Origin: Trichopria drosophilae
Lineage: Eukaryota; Arthropoda; Insecta; Hymenoptera; Diapriidae
Length of the DNA stretch: 64,000 bases
Assembly (NCBI GenBank): GCA_030407085.1
Contig: CM059582.1
Location: forward strand, 18,085,501 to 18,149,500
Direction of reading: 5' to 3'
The translations under genes were made by a program, and so were the position numbers. Shown here piece after piece: positions 58,601-64,000 of the stretch. The notes below the pieces were generated by a model. It did no database searches, had not been told where the DNA came from, and saw only the letters and a program-made list of their open reading frames with translations. Numbering within the stretch: the first letter of the stretch is position 1; each line of letters opens with the position of its first letter.

Positions 58601-58745
58601 TCATCTACTGTTCATTCTATTTGTTATGTGTATTTCCTTGGTGAAAAATTACCTGAGCTCCACTTTTTAAGAGGCTGCAAACAGTGCAATAGCCAACTCC
58701 TTCAATTGGTCCATTTACGATGGCTATTTTATTTTGAATCTCCAT
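49487..58745 (-). CDS. Short-chain dehydrogenase/reductase, 15-PGDH-like, 6 exons
   Basis: Minus-strand exons in order: 58745-58653, 55591-55465, 53949-53843, 50082-49909, 49825-49683, 49613-49487; 771 bases, 256 residues, the normal length for a classical SDR. All introns GT-AG and all phases join. Rossmann start IAIVNGPIEGVG (residues 7-18), an Asp after beta-2 (IFDL, residue 37) predicting NAD, then the DILV strand. Catalytic Ser138, Tyr152 and Lys156 (GGIIINVSTILGL, YSATKKAIVDFTKGL) and ICPGLTTTTL follow. The closest remembered family is NAD-dependent 15-hydroxyprostaglandin dehydrogenase, which oxidises hydroxyl groups of lipids; the insect substrate is unknown. Odd: the TGxxxGxG motif begins with Asn, and the NNAG motif reads NLAA. 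Confidence 0.87.
49683..49825 (-). CDS. SDR exon 5 (PG motif)
   Basis: Acceptor CTGCAG, donor GTAAGT. Encodes INVRVVAICPGLTTTTLV; the CPG motif follows the catalytic helix. Confidence 0.88.
49909..50082 (-). CDS. SDR exon 4 (catalytic Ser-Tyr-Lys)
   Basis: Acceptor ACTAG, donor GTAAAT; phase 0. Encodes EGGIIINVSTILGL and YSATKKAIVDFTKGL, which carry the active-site residues. Confidence 0.92.
51100..51939. mobile_element. hAT-like non-autonomous DNA transposon, 840 bp
   Basis: The left end TAGTGATGGTCAAAACAATT and the reverse complement of the right end TAGTGATTTTAAAAACAATA match at 15 of 20 positions or so, in the style of hAT ends. The flanks are CTTGTGAC (51092-51099) and CTTGAGAC (51940-51947): an 8-bp direct repeat with one mismatch, and 8 bp is the hAT length. 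Both subterminal regions are filled with CTTGGTCTTG / CAAGACCAAG words in both orientations, possibly transposase-binding repeats. There is no transposase; the longest frame (134 codons, 51102-51506) covers the subterminal repeats and is not conserved protein. Confidence 0.75.
52439..53431. mobile_element. Foldback element D, about 990 bp
   Basis: ATTAGAGTGGTTAAAAAAAC at the left and ATTAGGATGGTTAAAAAATA (reverse complement) at the right begin arms that stay inverted for about 190 bp. AGAGGTCGCCCAAAGAGCG near 52545 mirrors CGCTCTTTGGGCGACCTCT near 53307, and GAACCAAGCTTAT near 52470 mirrors ATAAGCTTGGTTC near 53389. The interior has several copies of the module (GGGATCGCTGATGACGAATT near 52846; GTCCGCCATATTGGGTTCAC near 53128). 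Confidence 0.82.
53843..53949 (-). CDS. SDR exon 3 (DILVN segment)
   Basis: Acceptor TTTTAG, donor GTAAGA. Encodes FDDVMALYRRVDILVNLAAT; the DILVN strand is normal but the following NAG is LAA. Confidence 0.87.
53950..55464 (-). other. SDR intron 2, mostly foldback element E
   Basis: 1.5 kb, of which 54210-55168 is foldback E. At 55271-55395 degenerate words of the CGACAAATCG / GCAGACAATAA kind form a weak minisatellite. Confidence 0.75.
54210..55168. mobile_element. Foldback element E, about 960 bp
   Basis: ACAAGAGAACCCTCCCAG at the left end is mirrored by CTGGGAGGGTTCCCTTGT at the right. The arms remain inverted for over 250 bp: AATTGGCCTTTAAACTTGGT near 54288 against ACCAAGTTTAAAGGCCAATT near 55073, and the AAAATGGCGGATTCAATATG module near 54456 against its mirror near 54905. 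GGGATCGCTGAATACGAATT near 54411 is the foldback-module core with one change. Confidence 0.83.
55465..55591 (-). CDS. SDR exon 2 (NAD-selecting Asp)
   Basis: Acceptor TTTCAG, donor GTAAAA. Encodes YVAIFDLKRSNSEDTINELR and VEYFLCDTTD; Asp37 is the NAD-binding residue and CDTTD the second cofactor-contact segment. Ends in phase 1. Confidence 0.87.
56330..56500. repeat. Minisatellite, 17-bp unit GATCGTCTGGGACACTT
   Basis: Four near-perfect units at about 56395-56470, flanked by degenerate CATTTCATCGTATCC-like units on both sides. The minus-strand open frame across it is a by-product of the repeat. Confidence 0.9.
56560..57285. repeat. Simple-repeat tract of TCTTTCTCGATC words
   Basis: About 700 bp built of 10-12-bp words of the form GATCTTTCTC with frequent one-base changes. 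The last 60 bp (57225-57280) are nearly perfect TCGATCTTTC repeats, while the rest is more diverged. A larger unit seems duplicated: the TTCTTGATCTTCCTCTATTT / TCTAGATC / TATGTTCTTC order occurs near 56780-56840 and again near 57080-57140. Confidence 0.92.
58653..58745 (-). CDS. SDR exon 1 (Rossmann start)
   Basis: ATG at 58745-58743; encodes MEIQNKIAIVNGPIEGVGYC to LLKSGAQ, then donor GTAATT. The start fits the usual few residues before beta-1 in SDR enzymes. Confidence 0.87.
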
Positions 58746-59242
58746 TTTTCACTGCTTTCAGATGAATAATAATATTGGCTTTTTTCTTTTCATGTAATTT
58801 TATATATATTTTTAAAATTACACAGCGATACGACTTTTTGTCTTGGTAACAAACAATGGAAAAACGGCACTAGTTTGTTTTATGACTTGCTCTCTTGCGT
58901 AGTAGAATAATAATTAGTTCGTAAAATGTGTATCTTTGGTATTAAAGTTTTACGAGGAATTCTCAATGTAATTAGGATGAAAATGTAAAGATAAAAATAC
59001 AAGTATACTTTTAATTCCTGCTTTAAGCAAATCTTCAGGGTTTTCTAGAATTTTATTTCGAGGACAGAGTAAGTATGGTTTGTGACTAGCAAAAAATAAT
59101 ATAAGATAAGATTTTGAATTATTGCTGTGATTTCATAGGGTCGAGTAATTTCTCTAAAATATAATATTTTCTTTGCATATGGATATTTCTAAAATTATAA
59201 AAAAGTAACTGAAGGACATAGTTAAGTAATGGTGGATATTAC
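58746..59242. other. Upstream region of the SDR gene, no other gene seen
   Basis: Likely contains the promoter of the minus-strand dehydrogenase, but I see no clear core element. AT-rich. Confidence 0.45.
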
Positions 59243-60305
59243 CCCAGACAGCAGATTTTTCAAAAAGTCCTCAAAATCAGATCGTATTTTGATGTCTTTG
59301 TGGTTTGCTAAGATGATATTATCATAATGTGGTCAGAATGCGAAAAACCGTGATCATAAAGATATCTTGAATATGCCATAATTATAACACCACATTTTTA
59401 TCACAAAGAAGTCATAATTTAGTAATAAATTTTGAAATGAATAATATTCCTACGAATTATGAAAATTTAAATCGATAAATAATGTCTAGAAATGAAACTC
59501 TATAGAAATAAACATATAATGTAGTACAGTTAAATTAACATGGGGGCCAATATACATATTGACACATATGTAGCCTATGTACATGTATAATATTCATACA
59601 TGCACGGAATGAGAGGTTCATACAATAAATTATTATATAAAATAAAGAGCAATAAAAAATTCTTTTTGTAATAAAATAAATATACATATATAAATAAAAA
59701 ATAAAAAATAACATTGTTTAAGTTGCTCTTTTATTACTGTAAAGATAAAAAAATAAAAAGTAATTATATATTAACATTTTAAAAAAAATGGCTAATGAAA
59801 TAAAAAGGTTTATATTACAATTAAAAAGGTCACATTTCTGAGATCTTAATCAGCCTGAGCTAAGCAATACTTGTAGGCTTGTTTTCACGTGTTTTCAACG
59901 TAGTTTACATTGCACAAATGAGAATTTAATAGTGCCCTCTAAATTGCAATGAACATTTTTTTTGAAATCCAGTTAAAACGAGCCTACAAGTGTTGAGTAC
60001 CTCAGATCAATTAAATTCTCAGAAATTTGATCTCTTTATGGGATTTTTAGACTAATAACAAAATGGTATCTTTAAGTTAGTTTTCTGAACACTTTATGAT
60101 AGAATTATGATATCATTTTGATTAATGTCTTAAAAATATGACCTCTTTAAGAGGTTTTCGTACCATTACCAAAATGACACCTTTAAGTGGGTCCTCTGGC
60201 CACATTATGACATAATTCTGATATTATTTTGAGTTTTCTTAACGAGGTCAGACATGTTTTCTGATATCTTTCCGAGCTCTTTGCGAGATCAACTAGCTGT
60301 CTGGG
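59243..60305. mobile_element. Foldback element G, about 1.06 kb, CCCAGACAGC ends
   Basis: CCCAGACAGC at 59243 is mirrored by GCTGTCTGGG ending 60305. Inside, long weaker inversions include CAATACTTGTAGGCTTGTTTT near 59866 against AAAACGAGCCTACAAGTGTTG near 59976, and ATTATCATAATGTGGTCAGA near 59319 against TCTGGCCACATTATGACATAAT near 60204. A direct repeat of about 60 bp (ACACTTTATGATAGAATTATG near 60089; CCACATTATGACATAATTCTG near 60208) adds a second layer. It lacks the TCAGCGACC module of the other foldbacks. No coding capacity. Confidence 0.7.
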
Positions 60306-60699
60306 ACAGCGAATATAATTCCGTAAGAATTACATGTATCCACAAAAATTGAGACACTGTAATATTAAGTTCAATAGAAGCCCTAGTGGACAGTAACAAA
60401 AATAATGTTTAATGAACATTTAAAATAGTAATTATAATGAAGGATAATAAAGTCGAGAATAGATTTAGGAATCATAATTGTTAAAAATGATAACAATTGA
60501 AAAAAGGAAAAGGGGGATTTTTTGTGTTTCGTTGACATAATAGCATCATAGACATATATTTATATTTTTTATTAAACTAACATAATTTTATATAACAACA
60601 TGTAAAAACCGACCAAGTGTTCCTCATTTCGCTATCAATTCATTGTTTATAAATGTATTTCAATTGTTATACCAACGTCGAACCCTAAACTGTTATAAC

Positions 60700-60951
60700 T
60701 TAACAAAGATACGATATTCTAACAGACATTCCATACGTTGCGATTAGTATTCTTCGATGTCGCATGGTAAGGTAGTGTACTTCTAAGCATGGTAACCTTA
60801 TATGGTCAAGTAGTACTTCCATCATTTCTGGAATATCTTGTAAAACTTGTTCGTCATTATTTAGAGAGCTGTCAAAACAATGATCGTATTTGTCCAGGAT
60901 TTTTTCGGTTTCGATTCTTACTTCCCTGGAGTCGTATGGAAATATAGGCAT
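60700..60951 (-). CDS. Candidate terminal exon of an unidentified gene
   Basis: On the minus strand, acceptor AATTTTCAG precedes 60951 and the frame runs MPIFPYDSREVRIETEKILD... to a TAG/TAA-type stop at 60702-60700, 83 codons of acidic, helix-like protein including DIPEMMEVLLDHIRLPCLEV and HYLTMRHRRILIATYG. From memory there is a faint likeness to the N-terminal half of the GINS replication subunit Psf1 (a PxF start, then RxRR followed by AY), but it is too weak to name. No other exon was found up to 64000, so this may be the last exon of a gene beyond the window, or a fragment. Confidence 0.35.
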   Translation of the reverse strand: MPIFPYDSREVRIETEKILDKYDHCFDSSLNNDEQVLQDIPEMMEVLLDHIRLPCLEVHYLTMRHRRILIATYGMSVRISYLC

Positions 60952-61089
60952 CTGAAAATTGAAAAAAAGTATCATGTTAACTGAACATCAATATTTCGAA
61001 AATTGGCCACATTTGGTTCTCGTTATAAATGAATGGTTAACAGAACCAAACCGTTTCCAAATGGATCTTTAGTAATATATGGTCCTGGG

Positions 61090-61470
61090 AAACTTTTCCT
61101 ATCACGTCATATTTCGGAGAAAAATGAGGTTAAGTGTGTAAAAATGTGCGTTTTTGTCACTATTTCCTTTGACTTTGTAACAAAAGTGAATGTACTTTGG
61201 ACAATTACAGCACCGTATTTTTTTGTGCTGGAAACGATGGCGCTGGCATAATTTTTCTATCAAGTCGTATTTTAGAAAAGTGAGGTTAAGTGTGTCAAAG
61301 TATAGCCAAAAATGCAGATTAATTCCAGCAAAGAAAAAATTTTCAAAAATAATGCTGCGATTGTCCAAAGTGAATTCTTTTTTTCTACAAAGACGATGAA
61401 AGTAGTGCTAGAAAAGCACATTTTGACACACGTAACCTCATTTTTTTAGAAATGCAACATGATAGGAAAA
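61090..61470. repeat. Three related units, two direct and one inverted
   Basis: CTATCACGTCATATTTCGGA ... GAGGTTAAGTGTGTAAAAATG at about 61098-61147, CTATCAAGTCGTATTTTAGA ... GAGGTTAAGTGTGTCAAAG at about 61256-61302, and the inverted TTTGACACACGTAACCTCAT ... CATGATAGG at about 61424-61466. The block is probably a decayed transposon with internal repeats. Confidence 0.6.
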
Positions 61471-62780
61471 TTCTGAAAACGACCTTTTTGCAGCACGAAA
61501 ATTCCTTTCGGAAAAACTATGTGGTATGTTCTTTCCAAAACTCATGTAGGACAGTGATATTTTTTCAATCAGGAACTCCCTTGTACAATGCTTCTCTCGT
61601 TTTAGATAGTTCTTTTGCATTTCTTCAAGTGTGAACGATTTAAAAAAGACAAATGATCCGAAAAAAATCATAGAATTATTGTACATAGGTGTATAAAGGT
61701 TCGTGTAAACCCGCACAAAATGAAATAAAAACTGAAAACTGAAACGATCTGACAGTTCCATTTTCTATGGGCTGTGTAATGAACAATTGTTTGGCCGTTT
61801 TGGCCAACTAAATTGGTTTGGATACCATGACCAGCTTATTCGTTTGGGTCAAGAATAACCGAACTGTTTAGTATCAGCAACCAGGACTCTGCTATTATGT
61901 AACAACATAAGTGGAATATGGGTTTCAGTGCATTTGATTTAAATGTAATCATAATCGGTGCATATGATTGAAAATAACGAAGTCGGACTGAGATTCGTGA
62001 GGGCGAAAATTATACATCTGAGATTCAAACGTTATTTTTTTATGTAGTAAAATTGATGAATCGATAGCCGCCTGTACTGTTGTTACGTAAAACTTTAAAA
62101 AGTATCCGTGAACTTTCTGTAGTCCTAAAAGGATATGTTCTATTTTCGCACATAACTAAAAGCTTATCAGTTTGTGATGATGACGAAGATTTTGGTCTGA
62201 GTCATTTGGGGAGTCAACATACCGCGAATTTTTAAAGTACTCAGAGTGTTACATTCAGGATGAAAGTTACTCATCAAGATTGCTGAAAACAGTAATTGAA
62301 TTCTCCTTACTCCATATATAATATAATATGTATTAGAAAAGACCCATGTAACATCAAAAACATCAAAAACCCAAGAAATTTAAAAAAAAACATAGGATCA
62401 TAATCCCCTAGTCTACTTCGTACAGAGAAAGAAGCCATTGCATTAAAAATAAATTAAATTGCAATATCCTAAACGGGGAAGCAGCTAGGATTTTAATTGG
62501 AATTGATATTTAAGCAAGACATGATGTGGAAACTATCCCCAAAGCCCGATTTTTTATCCATATTTATCAAACTTATTTCACCTTGAGGAGTATCGACTTT
62601 AAGCTGACTTTAGCGAGTTCAAAAAGTGCAAATTTCAACGAAAACTAGTGATGGCGTGGTGCCTCGCTCAGAAACTTCGACCCGGTGAAGAGTCGGCTAT
62701 TCCTTAATACTCGTTCGTTTACTAACAGCTTTCAATTATATTATAAAATTATATCGATATTTGGGGGTCCAATCATATTT
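61471..62780. other. AT-rich intergenic DNA, no supported gene
   Basis: Open frames up to 107 codons exist (61438-61761, minus) but lack recognisable domains or convincing splice context. Nothing else assigned. Confidence 0.45.
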
Positions 62781-62794
62781 AAGTCCATGTGGCT

Positions 62795-63355
62795 TCGAAA
62801 TGTCGAAATTTGATGAAAAACTATAGGGTAATTTTTTTTGCCGAGGTGACCAAATTCAATACTTTTTCAGACAATAGTCATAAGCATTTTAAACCAGTTT
62901 TTATGGCATTATCGTTGACTTTAGGAAAAAAATGCATACAACCTTTTTTGTAGAAAATTTAATGCTCTATCGTTTTTGTTTGACAAAAACATTTTTGAAT
63001 AAAATTTGTATTTTTACAAAATAAATGCAAAAAACTACGAAGAAAAGTAATTGGGGCTGATGTTTTTTAGTAATGGACGGATGCACCTGTGCCGAAATCT
63101 AATCAGATCTAAGTTATGCCCAGTCACGTATTTTAAAAAAAAATTTATGTCAATACGTTTATCCGTACGCGAGTTATCGCACGACATAAAAACGGGACGT
63201 ACGGAAGTACGTACATACAAGATCACGGACACAAATTTTTTTTATTGTTGAATTGGGCTCCTTAGGGTCTTAAACGTCGACATTTGATGAAAAACTGTAG
63301 GGTAATTTTGATGCCCAGAGGGACCAAATTCAATACTTCGTCCAGACCTAAGGTC
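62795..63355. repeat. Two direct copies of an 80-bp block, about 478 bp apart
   Basis: GTCGAAATTTGATGAAAAACTATAGGGT at about 62800 and GTCGACATTTGATGAAAAAC at about 63275, each followed by GGTAATTTT and GACCAAATTCAATACTT. Likely parts of one dispersed repeat or a partial tandem duplication. Confidence 0.6.
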
Positions 63356-63596
63356 TGGGTCGAAGTAAAAACTAGTAGAGAAGCAAATAGTTATATTTTT
63401 TGCGTCTACAAATATTTTACGACATATCGTATCCGTAATTGGTTACAAGCAAAAAACTCTAGAACAAAACCAAAACAAAAATGTCGCCATCACTTTCTTG
63501 TGTGCATGTAAACATTAACTGGACTATCTAAGATAACGTAACAATACCTAATTGATTTTTGTTCCAATGGATCAGCAACAAGTATAAATCTACGAA

Positions 63597-63770
63597 GGGG
63601 GGGGGGGTATAAATTCCGAAAATACATTTATCCCAAGGTACTATTTTCCGAATTTTAATAATTCCGAATGCCAATCATCCGAAAGTAAATTGACCGTAAG
63701 GTACAAAGTTCCGAATGACAAATTTCCGAATGACCAAGTCCCCCGAATGACAAAGTTCCGAATTAATGTA
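63597..63770. repeat. Poly-G run and degenerate TTCCGAATGACAAA repeat
   Basis: An 11-base G run at about 63597-63607 is followed by a series of TTCCGAAT-containing units (GTTCCGAATGACAAA, TTTCCGAATGACCAA, GTTCCGAATT), at least eight within 160 bp. Confidence 0.75.
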
Positions 63771-64000
63771 GGCGCCATGTATGGTGACGTGGCCTTTTAT
63801 ATGTCCCCAACTAAATGAAGTTGATTCTTATGTATTTTGGGTCCCTGAATCTGAATTTTTTGCGTAGAATGGCTGAAAGTGGTGCAGTTTATTGTTATTA
63901 ACAAATTTTGGTAACAATTTAAAAATTTAAATTGTTTGGTCCGAAAGAATTTTGTTAGATTCTTTGGGTCATTTTGGACAAGAATTTGGTCAAGAAATGT
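63771..64000. other. Right window edge, no gene seen
   Basis: Contains one more weak copy of the foldback module (TTTTGGGTCCCTGAATCTGAA near 63836), and near the end GGTCATTTTGGACAAG. No exon supported. Confidence 0.4.

Larger units (their letters stand above)
55592..58652 (-). other. SDR intron 1, with a long simple-repeat tract
   Basis: 3.1 kb. 56330-57285 is tandem repeat (listed separately); 55592-56329 and 57286-58652 are AT-rich with no supported exon or element. Confidence 0.7.

Noticed and set aside
61438..61761. A 107-codon minus-strand ORF
   Set aside because: No domain, no clear splice or start context, and it overlaps a repeat block at its 3' end.

Overview
The window is nuclear DNA of an animal, almost certainly an insect. 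It is AT-rich, its genes have many small exons split by introns full of transposon debris, it carries R1-clade non-LTR retrotransposons (typical of arthropods), and two of its genes are cilium proteins. I cannot name the species; the sequence alone does not decide the insect order.

Layout. (1) 1-17345: a satellite array of about 40 head-to-tail copies of a 436-bp monomer, with diverged copies at its right edge. (2) 17346-24222: transposon-rich DNA holding a tRNA-derived SINE, a decayed LINE, one apparent terminal exon of an unrecognised gene (19177-19430), and two long foldback elements. (3) 24437-41969, plus strand: an axonemal dynein intermediate chain gene (DNAI2 type), 10 exons, 584 residues. 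Its 7.2-kb second intron holds a foldback element and an old R1-type LINE into which a younger R1-type LINE has jumped, leaving a 14-bp target duplication. (4) 44597-49213, plus strand: a jouberin (AHI1) homologue, 6 coding exons, 1425 residues, with C2-like and WD40 regions but no SH3 domain. (5) 49487-58745, minus strand: a 6-exon short-chain dehydrogenase of 15-hydroxyprostaglandin-dehydrogenase type, 256 residues, tail to tail with AHI1. Only 273 bp separate the two stop codons and the two polyadenylation signals cross. Its introns hold a hAT-like non-autonomous element, two foldback elements and a long simple-repeat tract. (6) 58746-64000: another foldback element, one candidate minus-strand terminal exon (60700-60951), and unannotated repeats.

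How parts relate. DNAI2 (outer-arm dynein) and jouberin (ciliary transition zone) are neighbours in the same orientation; both should be used only in insect cells with cilia or flagella, that is sperm and chordotonal neurons. The dehydrogenase is metabolic and unrelated in function.

The least explained component is a set of long inverted-repeat (foldback) elements. Several share an internal module built on TCAGCGACC with nearby 'GCCATATTG' and 'CCATTTTGAA' words, although their outer ends differ. All exon joins below were made by hand from reading frame, splice dinucleotides and remembered family resemblance; no database search was run.
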